Part shown: positions 17,180-26,005 of the stretch, in pieces
How positions within the stretch are numbered: position 1 is the stretch's first letter
Layout: each line of letters begins with the position of its first letter
Assembly: GCA_964411125.1 (NCBI GenBank)
Contig: CAYPJU010000028.1
Location: 1-64,000 of the forward strand
Length of the DNA: 64,000 bases
Direction: 5' to 3'
DNA from: JBFIHF01 sp964411125
GTDB lineage: Bacteria; Myxococcota_A; Bradymonadia; Bradymonadales; Bradymonadaceae
Position numbers and translations under genes: made by a program
The notes under the pieces: model-generated
The model's database searches: none
What the model saw: the letters and a program-made list of their open reading frames with translations, nothing else
What the model was told of the DNA's origin: nothing

Positions 17180-18994
17180 TCAATACCCGCGGTCCTCCAT
17201 CTCGGAGCCGATTTCGTCGTCGTCGGCGCTACCGGCGAGTTCGATCGGCTTCACCTCGACGTCGAGCTTGCGGGAAGCGATCCGCTCGCGGATCTCTTCG
17301 ACGAGGTCGTCGACGGCGATCTCGCCCCGGCGCCCCTCCGAATAAGTCCGCAGAGCGACCGTTCCCTTCTCGGCTTCTTTGCCACCGACGACGAGCATGT
17401 ACGGGATCTTCTGAGTCTCGTGCTCGCGGATCTTGTAACCCATTTTCTCGGAGCGGTCGTCGACCTCCACCCGGACTTTCGCGGCGCGAAGCTTCTTGCC
17501 GATTTCCCAGGCGTAGTCGTTCTGCTCGTCGGTGATCGGGATGATCACCGCTTGAGTCGGGGCGAGCCAGGTCGGGAAGGCGCCGGCGAAGTGTTCGATG
17601 AGGATTGCGAAGAAGCGCTCGAGCGATCCGGAAATAGCGCGGTGGATGACCACCGGGGTCTTCTCGGAGTTGTCGGACGCGGTGTAGGTGAGCTCGAAGC
17701 GCTGCGGGAGCTGGAAATCGAGCTGAATGGTCCCGCACTGCCACGATCGGCCGAGGCAGTCGCGCACCTGGATGTCGATCTTCGGTCCGTAAAAGGCGCC
17801 GTCCCCCTCGTGGATGCGATACGGCACGCCGCGGTCGTCGAGCGCCTGTTTGAGCATCGCCTCGGCTTCGTCCCACAGCGCGATCTCACCCATGAAGTCT
17901 TCGGGGCGGGTCGACAGCTCGAGCTCGTAGTTCAACCCGAGCATGTCGTAGGTCTGATCGATCATCTTCATCAGCGTCACGACCTCGTCGAAGATCTGGT
18001 CGTGGGTGCAGAAGATGTGCGCATCGTCCTGGCAAAACTGCCGGACCCGGGTCGCGCCCGAGAGCGCGCCGGCGAGCTCGTTTCGGTGGAGCTGGCCGAA
18101 CTCCGCGACGCGGAGCGGAAGCTCACGGTACGAGCGCTTCTTCGAGGCGAAGAAGAGCATCGTGTCTGGACAGTTCATCGGCTTGAGGCAGAAGGTCTGT
18201 TCGTTCTGCTCGAAGTTGAACGTGTGCTCGCGGTAGTGCTCCCAGTGGCCGGAGGTCTCGAACAGCTCCTTGTTGTAGAGGAGGGGGTTCGAGATCTCGA
18301 TGTAGTCGTTTTCCTCTTCGATCTCGCGGAAGTAGTCCTGCAACTGGCGGTAGCAGGCCCACCCCTTCGGTTTCCAGAAGATCGCTCCGGGGGCTAGTCG
18401 GTCGAAGGAGAGGAGCTCCAGCTCGCGCCCCAGGCGCCGGTGGTCGCGGCGCTTCGCCTCCTCGAGGACGTGCAGGTGCTGCTCGAGCTGGTCTTTGGTC
18501 CTCCACGCGGTCCCGTAGATCCGCTGGAGCATCGGCTGGTTCTCGTCCCCTTTCCAGTAGGCGCCCGCGACCTTCATCAATTTGAAGTTCTTGCACTTCT
18601 TCGAGTAGTTGACGTGCGGACCGGCGCACAGGTCGGTGAACGGGCCATTCTTGTAGATGGAGACGTTCTCGTCCTCGATACGGTCGATCAGTTCCAGCTT
18701 GTAGGGCTGATCGGCGAAGAACTCGCGCGCTTCGTCCTTGGTCCACTCCGAACGCTCGAACTTTTCGTTCGCCTTGATGTGCGCGGCCATCCGCTCTTCG
18801 ATCTCTTCGAAGTCGTCGGTGGAGATGGGGCGGGGGAGTTCGAAGTCGTAATAGAACCCGTCTTTGATCGGCGGGCCGATCGCGAGCTTCGCGTCGGGAA
18901 ACATCTCCAGGATGGCGGTCGCCATCAGATGAGACGCCGAGTGGCGAATTCGGTAGAGCTGTTCGGCTTCGGCTTCCTGGTTCTCGTCAGACAT
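17180..18994 (-). CDS. thrS: threonyl-tRNA synthetase without TGS domain
   Basis: A 604-aa class II synthetase that charges tRNA-Thr. It starts 16 residues before the editing-domain motif HSASHLMA and so lacks the N-terminal TGS domain (~60 aa) of E. coli ThrRS. The editing site is intact (HSASH and CAGPH). The catalytic core keeps the zinc ligands Cys in KPMNCPDT, His in QDDAHIFC and His in VIHRAISGS. The usual NCPGH is NCPDT here, an odd change next to the zinc cysteine. The anticodon-binding domain (PTWLAPTQAVII onward) is complete and is followed by a ~25-residue acidic tail. infC is not downstream, unlike in many bacteria. A structured leader is described separately. Confidence 0.95.
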   Translation of the reverse strand: MSDENQEAEAEQLYRIRHSASHLMATAILEMFPDAKLAIGPPIKDGFYYDFELPRPISTDDFEEIEERMAAHIKANEKFERSEWTKDEAREFFADQPYKLELIDRIEDENVSIYKNGPFTDLCAGPHVNYSKKCKNFKLMKVAGAYWKGDENQPMLQRIYGTAWRTKDQLEQHLHVLEEAKRRDHRRLGRELELLSFDRLAPGAIFWKPKGWACYRQLQDYFREIEEENDYIEISNPLLYNKELFETSGHWEHYREHTFNFEQNEQTFCLKPMNCPDTMLFFASKKRSYRELPLRVAEFGQLHRNELAGALSGATRVRQFCQDDAHIFCTHDQIFDEVVTLMKMIDQTYDMLGLNYELELSTRPEDFMGEIALWDEAEAMLKQALDDRGVPYRIHEGDGAFYGPKIDIQVRDCLGRSWQCGTIQLDFQLPQRFELTYTASDNSEKTPVVIHRAISGSLERFFAILIEHFAGAFPTWLAPTQAVIIPITDEQNDYAWEIGKKLRAAKVRVEVDDRSEKMGYKIREHETQKIPYMLVVGGKEAEKGTVALRTYSEGRRGEIAVDDLVEEIRERIASRKLDVEVKPIELAGSADDDEIGSEMEDRGY

Positions 18995-19030
18995 CGTCGG
19001 CTCCGTTCTGGCGCACTACGCCATAGTCCA

Positions 19031-19074
19031 ACCCACCAGAGTTCGTCCAGCCCGGCGATCGCGGGCTGGTGGGT
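19031..19074 (-). promoter_or_regulatory. overlapping inverted repeats upstream of thrS
   Basis: Between the DsbA-like gene and thrS two hairpins can form that exclude each other: 19047-19054 with 19062-19069 (8 bp), and 19031-19039 with 19066-19074 (9 bp). Both use bases 19066-19069. No T-run follows, so it is not a plain terminator; it could be a thrS leader control element or a weak rho-type end of the upstream gene. Confidence 0.4.
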
Positions 19075-19095
19075 GAAGACTCGCGATCGACGGCT

Positions 19096-20082
19096 CTACT
19101 TCTGGGGCGTCGTCTCTTTCTGGAGCTCGGCTTCGACGGCGGCTGCGAGCTCGCCGGCGGTGGTCTGGCCGAGGAAGCGACGCCCGTTGATGTAGAACGT
19201 GGGGGTGCCGGTGAGTCCGGCCTTGTCGCCCTCGTTTCGGTCGTCGGTAACGTAGGTCGCGACCTCGGGGCTCTCCATGTCGGCCTTGAATTTCTTCATG
19301 TTGAGGCCGATCTGGCGAGCGAGCGCGTCGATCTTCTCGGGGCTCAGCGAGCGCTGGTTTTCGAACATCAGGTCGTGCATCTGCCAGAACTTACCCTGTC
19401 GATGCGCCGCCGCGGCGGCAGCGGCCGCGATCTGGGACATCGGGTTCGCGGAGAGCGGGTAGGTCTTGAAGTAGACGACGACTTTGTCGGGATACTCCTC
19501 GTGCAGCGCCTTGACGATCTTGGTCGCCTCGCGGCAATGCGGACAGAGGAAGTCGGCGAATTCCACGATCTCGACGGGCGCGCCAATCTTTCCTTTGGAC
19601 GGTCGGTCGTCGGTCGTGAATTCGTGGGTCTTCTTCGAGTTTTCGACGAACTTGGCGACCTCGTCGAGGATGTCGGTCTCGCTGTAGGCGGCCTTCACCA
19701 TCGATCCGGTCATAGCCATCACTTGCTCGGCGAGCGCGCAGCGATCGTCGCGGTCCTGCAGACACTCGTGCAGTGAGCTGGTCGCTTCGGGGCACGGGCA
19801 GAGCTCGGCTTTGGTGACCCGTTGGATCTTCGCCCGTTCCTTGTCGTCGAATACCTCGAGCGGAAAGTCGGGGTAAGCGTCGACGGCGAGGACGTCGCCC
19901 GCGGCAGCCCCCTTCTTCGCCTCGTCACCTTCCTTTTTTTCGGCAGCGGTCGCGCTCGGCTTCTCGTCCTTGTCGACGGCTTCGCTCGACGAGCTGTTGC
20001 AGTTGCCCGCTGCGAGGAGCAGACACGCAGGGACGAGCGCGATCGACATCCAGCGCTTCAACGTTTCTCTTTGGTCCGCCAC
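19096..20082 (-). CDS. DsbA-family thioredoxin-fold envelope protein
   Basis: A 328-aa protein with an N-terminal export or anchor segment (WMSIALVPACLLLAAGNC), where the Cys may be lipidated, then a Ser/Lys/Glu-rich linker to about residue 60. A region with CPCPEATSSLHEC and RCALAEQV precedes the DsbA-like domain (~160-320): VEIVEFADFLCPHC with the CxxC redox pair, and TGTPTFYINGRRF with the cis-proline loop. Such proteins act as periplasmic thiol oxidases or isomerases. The extra paired cysteines before the core are not usual in DsbA and may be a redox relay. Many cysteine-rich exported proteins in this window (Pal, the 50654 lipoprotein) are possible clients. Confidence 0.87.
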   Translation of the reverse strand: MADQRETLKRWMSIALVPACLLLAAGNCNSSSSEAVDKDEKPSATAAEKKEGDEAKKGAAAGDVLAVDAYPDFPLEVFDDKERAKIQRVTKAELCPCPEATSSLHECLQDRDDRCALAEQVMAMTGSMVKAAYSETDILDEVAKFVENSKKTHEFTTDDRPSKGKIGAPVEIVEFADFLCPHCREATKIVKALHEEYPDKVVVYFKTYPLSANPMSQIAAAAAAAAHRQGKFWQMHDLMFENQRSLSPEKIDALARQIGLNMKKFKADMESPEVATYVTDDRNEGDKAGLTGTPTFYINGRRFLGQTTAGELAAAVEAELQKETTPQK

Positions 20083-20236
20083 TTCTTTTCGCTCCGTGCT
20101 GAGGCGCGGGTATTGAACGAGATCGCGTCGATGGCGTCAAGCGCGACACGACCACAACCGGCCCGAGCCGGGGTTTCTTCCGAAGTCGGACGGGGAGACT
20201 GCTGTCTTCGCCGTGCACGGCGCGGGGGCAGCTCCG

Positions 20237-20998
20237 TCAGCGAGCGCCGTTTCGAATCCACGTCTCCACGACGAGCGTCTCTTCGACCGTGAGCGCAGTT
20301 GCCCCCGACCACGGCGGCGGCTGCACGGTGAATCGGCGAAGAGGGTAGTCGTGGAGGATCTTGCGCATCAGGTAGGACTCGTCCGGATCGAACGGGGTGA
20401 CGAGCGGAATCCCCGTCTGTTCCGACGGTCGCCCGATCATCGAGTCGCGGGTGAGAGGGTCGAGTGCCCACTGCGGGTCGGAATGGCAACTGCGGCATTT
20501 GGCTTCGAAGATCGCGTCCACGCGATCCCAGCCGGCCGAGGGGAGGGCGAGCCCCGGCGTGGCGGACTCCGCGCTTCGGTCCACCCGAAGCCTCGGGAGG
20601 TTGGCGGTCGCGAGAGGAGCTCCGGTCACGCTCCGCAGGAAGTCTCCCCGGACGACGACCTGGTAGGTCAGCCCATGTTCGAGCGGGCCGAACGGCTCGA
20701 AGACGAGGGTCCGCGTGGTCATTTCGTAGTCGACGCGTCCCGCTGCCCTGAGCCCACCGGACTGAAGGGAGACGATCGAGTAGTCGAGGAGCTCGTCATC
20801 GTCGAGATAGTCGTTGAAGCGGATTCGGAGCGTCGGACGCTCGGGGATGTCTCCCTCGCCGGGGGAGACGTCGATCACTTCGAGGAAGCGGTCGTACGGA
20901 CCTGGACGCTCGGGGACGTCGTCGACGGGGGCGGGGTCGACCGGGCCGCAAGCGGCGACGATGGCGATCGTCAGGGAGCTGAGGAGAGCGCGGGACAC
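20237..20998 (-). CDS. lipoprotein with Ig-like domain and CxxCH motif
   Basis: A 253-aa lipoprotein: the signal ends in IVAACGP, a good lipobox. Residues ~35-140 (VIDVSPGEGDIPERPTLRIR, then strands) resemble an SbsA/Big_5 bacterial Ig-like domain. The second half contains IFEAKCRSCHSD, a CxxCH haem c-binding motif of the type seen in cytochrome-like domains of Myxococcota lipoproteins, followed by DPDESYLMRKI, a phrase common in DUF1553/planctomycete-type cytochromes. It is probably a surface or periplasmic lipoprotein that binds one haem; no partner is adjacent. Confidence 0.7.
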   Translation of the reverse strand: MSRALLSSLTIAIVAACGPVDPAPVDDVPERPGPYDRFLEVIDVSPGEGDIPERPTLRIRFNDYLDDDELLDYSIVSLQSGGLRAAGRVDYEMTTRTLVFEPFGPLEHGLTYQVVVRGDFLRSVTGAPLATANLPRLRVDRSAESATPGLALPSAGWDRVDAIFEAKCRSCHSDPQWALDPLTRDSMIGRPSEQTGIPLVTPFDPDESYLMRKILHDYPLRRFTVQPPPWSGATALTVEETLVVETWIRNGAR

Positions 20999-21072
20999 CG
21001 CGAGATTGTGAAGGACGGAGCGACCGTGGTAAAGCGCCCGGTCCGTACGCAGTGAACACGGGACAATCAGCG

Positions 21073-22575
21073 ATGAGCATCGGGATCGACAGAGAGAGGG
21101 GGCGCAGGATTCTCGTCCTCGCGGGGCCGATCATCGTCGCGATGTTTACGCAGACGTTCATCAACGTCGTCGACACGATCTTCGTCGGCAAACTCGACCC
21201 CAGCTACTCGATCCCCGGCCAATCCGCGCTCGGCTTCAGCTTGCCGTTGTTGTGGGCCTTCGGGGGTTCTCTGTCGGCGCTCGGGGTCGGAACCCAGGCG
21301 ATGACGGCCCGCCGCTTCGGGTCCAAGGACGACCTGGGGGCAGGGGTCGTCGTCGCGAACAGCCTGGTCGTCACGCTGGTGTCGTCCCTCGTCTTCACGG
21401 TGCTCGCGTGGTTTCTGGTCCCGGTGTTCTTCGAGTTTTTGACGAACAATCGCTCGGTCATCGAGCTCGGCGTTCCGTACGCGCGGGTGCGCATCCTCGG
21501 GATCACTGCGATGGTGATGACCGCGGGATACAAGGGGTTCTTCGACGGCATCGGAAAGACGCGCGTTCACATGTACGCGGCGCTGATCATGAACGGCGCC
21601 AACATCGTCTTGAACTACCTCTTGATCTTCGGCGCCGGGCCGATCCCTCCGCTTTTCGTGACGGGTGCTGCGGTCGCGTCGGTCATCGCTTCGTTTCTCG
21701 GACTCGTCGTGATGGCGCTGTGGAGCTTCCGAAAGAAGTACCTGGGACCGCATCGTTACTACAGGCTCGCAAATCTGCAGCCCCGCGTGATGTGGGAGAT
21801 CACGAAGCTGAGCGCGCCTTCGGGGGCGGCACAGGTGTTCGTGATGAGCGGAGTCCTCCTCTTCTTGAAGATCGTGGGGATGCTCGACGACCGAGCGATG
21901 ATGGAGTCGGTGGCGGCAGCGGTCCCGTACGCAACGGAAGGGTGGGCGGAGGTACAGAACCATCTGGCGCGCGCGAGATTCTCCCCCGCGTTTCTGGCGC
22001 CGGACTGGGGGTATGCGGTCGTGGGGGCGCGTCCCCCGATCTTCACGACGGCGGCCAAGCTCATCATCGACCTGCTCTCCATCGGCTTCGTCACGTGCAT
22101 CGCGTTCGGAACGGCCACGGCGACGCTGGTGTCGCAGTCGATGGGGGAGGGGGACTTCGATTCTGCCGAGGCGTACGGATGGGATTCGGTGAAGCTCGGT
22201 GGTGCCTTCTTCGGCCTCGTGGGAGTAGCGGTCATCGTCTTCCCCGAGTTCTTCCTCGACCTGTTGTCGGACGATGCAACGGTCATCACAGCCGCGGTAC
22301 CGGGGCTTCGGGTCATGGCTTCGCTGGAAGTGCTGATCGCCACTGCGCTGGTGCTGACCCAGGCGCTCTTCGGGGCTGGGGCGACGAAGTTCGTCATGTG
22401 GACAGAGCTCGTGCTGCACGGGCTCTGCCTCGCGCCGCTCGCGTGGCTGTTCGGTCTGCACTTCGAGCTGGGGTTCCTGGGGGTTTGGTTGAGCGCGGCC
22501 GTCTATACGGTCGCCCTCGGAGGGATCATGGCGTGGAAGTTCGCCGGCGGTAGTTGGAAAACGATCCAGGTATAG
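21073..22575 (+). CDS. MATE-family efflux transporter
   Basis: A 500-aa polytopic protein with about 12 hydrophobic helices arranged as two similar halves. The first helix region (ILVLAGPIIVAMFTQTFINV) and VDTIFVGKLD are typical of MATE exporters, which swap Na+ or H+ for drugs or metabolites. Two start codons are possible: GTG at 21052 and this ATG, which has GGGA about 11 bases upstream and is preferred. A central soluble insertion (~275-320, RARFSPAFLAPDWGY and neighbours) between helices 6 and 7 is longer than in NorM. The substrate cannot be predicted. Confidence 0.88.
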   Translation: MSIGIDRERGRRILVLAGPIIVAMFTQTFINVVDTIFVGKLDPSYSIPGQSALGFSLPLLWAFGGSLSALGVGTQAMTARRFGSKDDLGAGVVVANSLVVTLVSSLVFTVLAWFLVPVFFEFLTNNRSVIELGVPYARVRILGITAMVMTAGYKGFFDGIGKTRVHMYAALIMNGANIVLNYLLIFGAGPIPPLFVTGAAVASVIASFLGLVVMALWSFRKKYLGPHRYYRLANLQPRVMWEITKLSAPSGAAQVFVMSGVLLFLKIVGMLDDRAMMESVAAAVPYATEGWAEVQNHLARARFSPAFLAPDWGYAVVGARPPIFTTAAKLIIDLLSIGFVTCIAFGTATATLVSQSMGEGDFDSAEAYGWDSVKLGGAFFGLVGVAVIVFPEFFLDLLSDDATVITAAVPGLRVMASLEVLIATALVLTQALFGAGATKFVMWTELVLHGLCLAPLAWLFGLHFELGFLGVWLSAAVYTVALGGIMAWKFAGGSWKTIQV

Positions 22576-22679
22576 GACGGGGCTTGACCCGGGTCCGGTG
22601 GCGCGGACAGTTGGCCGACCCCAATGGGATAACGAAGGCCCCCCCGGGAGCCATTCGTGATGTTTCGCAAATGCGCCAC

Positions 22680-22709
22680 TTGACGGGAAAAAGCGGGGTG
22701 GAGTAGGTT
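22680..22709 (+). promoter_or_regulatory. candidate promoter of the pal operon
   Basis: TTGACG (22680-22685), 18-base spacer, TAGGTT (22704-22709), 61 bases before the pal ATG. The -35 is good, the -10 is weak. Confidence 0.4.
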
Positions 22710-22770
22710 CCCCCGGCTTTAGCCAAACTGGGGAATTGCCGTGCCAAGAATTTATCGCAAGGAGCACTCT

Positions 22771-23553
22771 ATGGACTGGAAGCGCGCAATCACGCTTCTC
22801 GGGACGATCTGCCTTTCCCTCACGTTCGTCGCTTGCAAGCCGAAGTACCCGAAATGCAAGAAGGACGAGCACTGCCAGAAGAGCGAGAAAGGGCAAGCCG
22901 AGGGCAACCTCTACTGTGTGAACGGACTCTGCCAGCAGTGTGCAGAGGACGCGGATTGCGGGGACCCGAGCCTCGAGTGCAACGCCGGGGTCTGTGACCG
23001 TATCCCCGGATACTGCGCGAGCGTGAGTGACTGCCCGGGCAACCAGAAGTGCCGCGCGAACGTGTGCGGCCCCGAATGCCTCGACGACAACGAATGTGCC
23101 GACGGGCAGAAGTGCTCCGGGGGCAACTGCGTCGCAGCCGCCGAGTGTTCCAGCAACGCAGATTGCGGAGACGGCAAGGCGTGCCAGGGTGGCAAATGCA
23201 TCGCCGCCGCGACGGGCTGCGAGCTCGAGCCGATCTACTTCGGCTACGACAGCTCCGCGCTCGACGATTCGGCGCGCGGACAGCTCGAGCGGAACGCCGA
23301 GTGCATCAAGGGCGGTGGAATGTCGGTGCGTCTCGAGGGCCACGCCGACGAGCGGGGCACCGCTGAGTACAACCTCGCCCTGGGTGAGCGCCGCGCCACC
23401 GCTGCATATAAGTACATGCGCCAACTCGGCGTCGCCAAAGACGACATGACCACCATCACTTACGGTGAGGAGCGGTTGCTCAAAGAGTGCGGCGAGGAAG
23501 GACCCGAGAGCTGCCATCGGGCCAATCGTCGCGTGCAGGTCCTGCAACGCTGA
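22771..23553 (+). CDS. pal: peptidoglycan-associated lipoprotein with Cys-rich insert
   Basis: A 260-aa outer-membrane lipoprotein of the Tol-Pal system. The start has AAGGAG six bases upstream. The signal ends at LTFVAC, with lipidated Cys22. Residues ~30-150 hold a cysteine-rich array of about four C-C-C-x-G-x-C repeats (for example CAEDADCGDPSLEC and CSSNADCGDGKACQG), which normal Pal lacks. The OmpA-like domain (~154-260) has PIYFGYDSSAL, LEGHADERGTAEYN and GERRATAAYKYM, the meso-DAP binding region. The next gene is cpoB, as in Tol-Pal operons, but tolB, tolA, tolQ and tolR are not in the window. A terminator separates it from cpoB. Confidence 0.9.
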   Translation: MDWKRAITLLGTICLSLTFVACKPKYPKCKKDEHCQKSEKGQAEGNLYCVNGLCQQCAEDADCGDPSLECNAGVCDRIPGYCASVSDCPGNQKCRANVCGPECLDDNECADGQKCSGGNCVAAAECSSNADCGDGKACQGGKCIAAATGCELEPIYFGYDSSALDDSARGQLERNAECIKGGGMSVRLEGHADERGTAEYNLALGERRATAAYKYMRQLGVAKDDMTTITYGEERLLKECGEEGPESCHRANRRVQVLQR

Positions 23554-23575
23554 ACAGTTTGATGTAGTGTCGTCG

Positions 23576-23613
23576 AAACCCTGCCCCCAGAACCGAGGGC
23601 GGGGTTTTTCGTT
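23576..23613 (+). terminator. rho-independent terminator between pal and cpoB
   Basis: An 11-bp stem with one G-T pair (23576-23586 with 23597-23607) and a 10-base loop, followed by a T-run. It sits 22 bases after the pal stop and 17 bases before the cpoB ATG, so cpoB must have its own promoter or rely on read-through. Confidence 0.85.
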
Positions 23614-23630
23614 TCAACTGGAGTTTTTTC

Positions 23631-24443
23631 ATGAATGTCAGCAAACGAGTGGCCCCATTCGCGCTCCTCCTCGCCGTCGCCCTCTTCACGACCGGGTGCG
23701 TTCCATTCTGGTCGGGCCAGAAGATGAGCGCCGACATCGAGGAGTTGAAGAGCAACCAGGAAGAGCTGAACAAAAATCTGAAGCAGAAGGAGCAGGAGCT
23801 CACGGAGATGATTGCATCGGCGCGGTCGGACGTGGAGCAGCTCGACAGCGTCATGCGTGAAGCGACCGGTCTGCTGCAACGAAACAGCGCCGACTTCGGC
23901 GCCGAGATGGAGGAGATCCGGCGAGAGTTCGAGCGCCTCCGAGGGCAGAACGAAGAGATCATGTTCCGGATGCAGAAGCTCGAACAAGACCTGCAACTCT
24001 TCAAGGAAGACGTCGATCTCCGGTTCGCCGATGGCGGCGGAGCCACGCTTCCGACGAACGCGAACGACCTCTACAAGGACGCGGTCGAGAAGTTTCAGAA
24101 GGGGGACTGGGCGGGCGCTCGCAACGCGTTCTCATCGTTCACGCGGAAGTTTCCCAAGGACAAGCGGATGGACGAAGCGTCGTTCTTTCTCGGGGAGACT
24201 CACTTCAAACAGGGGCAGTGGGTCTCGGCGATCTACGAGTACCGCCGCATTCTGGAGGACTACCCGAAGTCGGACCGCGCAGACGACGCGACTTTCCGGA
24301 TCGGCGAATCGTTCATGAAGGCGGGGAAATGCAAAGAGGCGGAGCTCTTCTTCGAGACGGTCGTGAAGGACTTCTCGGGCTCCAAGTTCAAGGCCTCCGC
24401 GAACGACAATCTCAAAGCCATAAAGTCGGGTAAATGCCCATGA
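23631..24443 (+). CDS. cpoB: CpoB/YbgF cell-division coordinator, lipoprotein form
   Basis: A 270-aa envelope protein. The signal ends in FTTGC, so unlike E. coli CpoB it is probably a lipoprotein. Residues ~30-125 form a coiled coil (EELKSNQEELNKNLKQKEQE onward), the trimerisation part of CpoB, and ~145-265 hold TPR repeats beginning LYKDAVEKFQKGDWAGARNA and ending KASANDNLKAI, the family signature. CpoB links peptidoglycan synthesis to outer-membrane constriction by binding TolA and PBP1B. It follows pal. The next gene overlaps its stop as ATGA, so the two are coupled. Confidence 0.9.
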   Translation: MNVSKRVAPFALLLAVALFTTGCVPFWSGQKMSADIEELKSNQEELNKNLKQKEQELTEMIASARSDVEQLDSVMREATGLLQRNSADFGAEMEEIRREFERLRGQNEEIMFRMQKLEQDLQLFKEDVDLRFADGGGATLPTNANDLYKDAVEKFQKGDWAGARNAFSSFTRKFPKDKRMDEASFFLGETHFKQGQWVSAIYEYRRILEDYPKSDRADDATFRIGESFMKAGKCKEAELFFETVVKDFSGSKFKASANDNLKAIKSGKCP

Positions 24444-25999
24444 AGTTCAGCAAGACGACCTCCCTCGCCCTGGCGTGCGCTTTCGCGTTCGCCGCCTGTG
24501 ACAAGTCGGAGACGAAAGCGGAGTCCCAGAAAGTCGAACCGGCGGTCGAACTCTCACCGCAGCAGAAGATCGCGCTGTATCAGGCAGAGTTCAACGTCGT
24601 GAACGCGCTCGCATCGGCGTCTACTCAGGCGCTGCGCGAGGCGGACCGGATGGAGGAGTCGGAACCCGTTCCGATGCCTGCCGATCTCGTAAAACCGGAC
24701 ACGAAGACGCTGACCGTCTTCTTCGGCGGAAACAACCACGGTGAGCGCGAAGACTGCGGCTGCCGAAAGAACCCCCTGGGGGGCCTCGGGCGCCGACACA
24801 CGTTGATGGCAGATCTCGCCGACGGGTCGGTCGACGCGAACCTGTGGGGAACGCTGAAGCCGGCACAGCCGATCTTTCACGTCGACGCTGGGGACGGGTT
24901 CTATCCGCACGCCACGTTGAAGAAGGGCACGCCCAATGCTCAGAAGATCGCCCGGCACGACGCTCGGGCCGTCGTCGATGCACTGAACACCTTCCCGCCC
25001 GACGCCTTCCTCGTCGGCGAGCTGGACCTGGCGTTCGGGACCGAAGACATCCAGGAGCTGTCGAAGGCTGCGAAGTTTCCGTTCGTCTCGGCGAACCTGC
25101 GGTCGAAGGGGGGCGAGCTTCTCTTCCCGTCCCACGTGGTCGTGGAGCGGGACGGCGTGAAGCTGGGAGTGGTCGGCGTCACCAAGCAAAAGACGCGGTT
25201 CGGGAACTATTACGAAGAGGCGGGGCTCGAGGTCACCGACCCGACGACCGCCGCTGCAGAGGCGATCGCCGCACTCCCCAAAGACGTGGGCTCGGTGGTG
25301 TTGTTGAGCAACCTCGGGATGAACGACACCATTTCGCTCGTCGAAGCCTTGAAGGGGAGCGGGAAGCGCGTCGACTTCGTCGTGGTCTCCGGCACCAATC
25401 GGCTCACCCACGAGCCCGAGTGGGCCGCCGGAACCCCGCTGGTCGAGCCGCTCAGCCGCGGGAAGTACGTCGGCGCGGCGACGCTCTATCTCAACGGCGA
25501 CGACGTCGACTACCGAAACGCCACGGGGAGCGCCAAGGCCGACGCGCGGGAGTATCGCCTCGCGCTCCGCAGCTACCACACGACCCGAAAGCAGCTCGTG
25601 CGTGATCTGCAGAAGCTCGAAGAGTTGAAGATGACCCTCGAGGACGTGCAGGCGCGTGCGGAGGACCCCTCGGTCAAAGACGACCCGAAGAAGCAGCCGG
25701 CGGCCGAGATTCTGAGCGAACGGCGGGAGGAAGCGATCAAGGAGCGCGAGAAACGAATCGAGACCGTCGAGAAGCGTCTCGAGACCGTATCGCAGAACTT
25801 GTTGAGCGCCGTGGGGAAAGTCTCGAACGAAGCGGCCCCCGTCACCGGTGACGATTGGGTCGATGCTGCGGTGGTTCCGGTGAAGATCGAGATCGACGAA
25901 GTCGGGTCGACGCGCAGGGTCCTCGACCGGGCAGAGAAAAGGCGACCGAAGCCGGAACCGGTTCGTCGCCCCAACGTCCCGACCCGCAAAGCGGAGTAG
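24440..25999 (+). CDS. calcineurin-like (UshA-related) lipoprotein with coiled coil
   Basis: A 519-aa lipoprotein; the ATG overlaps the cpoB stop as ATGA and the lipobox AFAAC puts the lipid on Cys20. Residues ~80-370 resemble the metallophosphatase half of UshA/5'-nucleotidases: TLTVFFGGNNHGE, DCGCRKNPLGGLGRR, FHVDAGDG and KLGVVGVTK. The canonical metal-site motifs are changed: TND is GGNN and GNHE is replaced by VGELDLAFG, so activity as a nucleotidase is doubtful. The DCGC and GGLGRR pattern is found in a group of delta-proteobacterial proteins. The UshA nucleotide-binding C-terminal domain is missing and a coiled coil (~385-465) takes its place. It shares an operon with cpoB. Confidence 0.75.
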   Translation: MKFSKTTSLALACAFAFAACDKSETKAESQKVEPAVELSPQQKIALYQAEFNVVNALASASTQALREADRMEESEPVPMPADLVKPDTKTLTVFFGGNNHGEREDCGCRKNPLGGLGRRHTLMADLADGSVDANLWGTLKPAQPIFHVDAGDGFYPHATLKKGTPNAQKIARHDARAVVDALNTFPPDAFLVGELDLAFGTEDIQELSKAAKFPFVSANLRSKGGELLFPSHVVVERDGVKLGVVGVTKQKTRFGNYYEEAGLEVTDPTTAAAEAIAALPKDVGSVVLLSNLGMNDTISLVEALKGSGKRVDFVVVSGTNRLTHEPEWAAGTPLVEPLSRGKYVGAATLYLNGDDVDYRNATGSAKADAREYRLALRSYHTTRKQLVRDLQKLEELKMTLEDVQARAEDPSVKDDPKKQPAAEILSERREEAIKEREKRIETVEKRLETVSQNLLSAVGKVSNEAAPVTGDDWVDAAVVPVKIEIDEVGSTRRVLDRAEKRRPKPEPVRRPNVPTRKAE

Positions 26000-26005
26000 G
26001 CCGAC

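Noticed and set aside
19031..19074. T-box riboswitch for thrS
   Set aside because: The specifier loop and the conserved T-box sequence are absent and no terminator T-run follows.
21067..23547. An 826-codon open frame on the minus strand
   Set aside because: It lies fully antisense to the MATE and pal genes, both of which have clear families; its translation is Arg/His/Asp-rich and shows no motif. Such long antisense frames are expected at this GC content.
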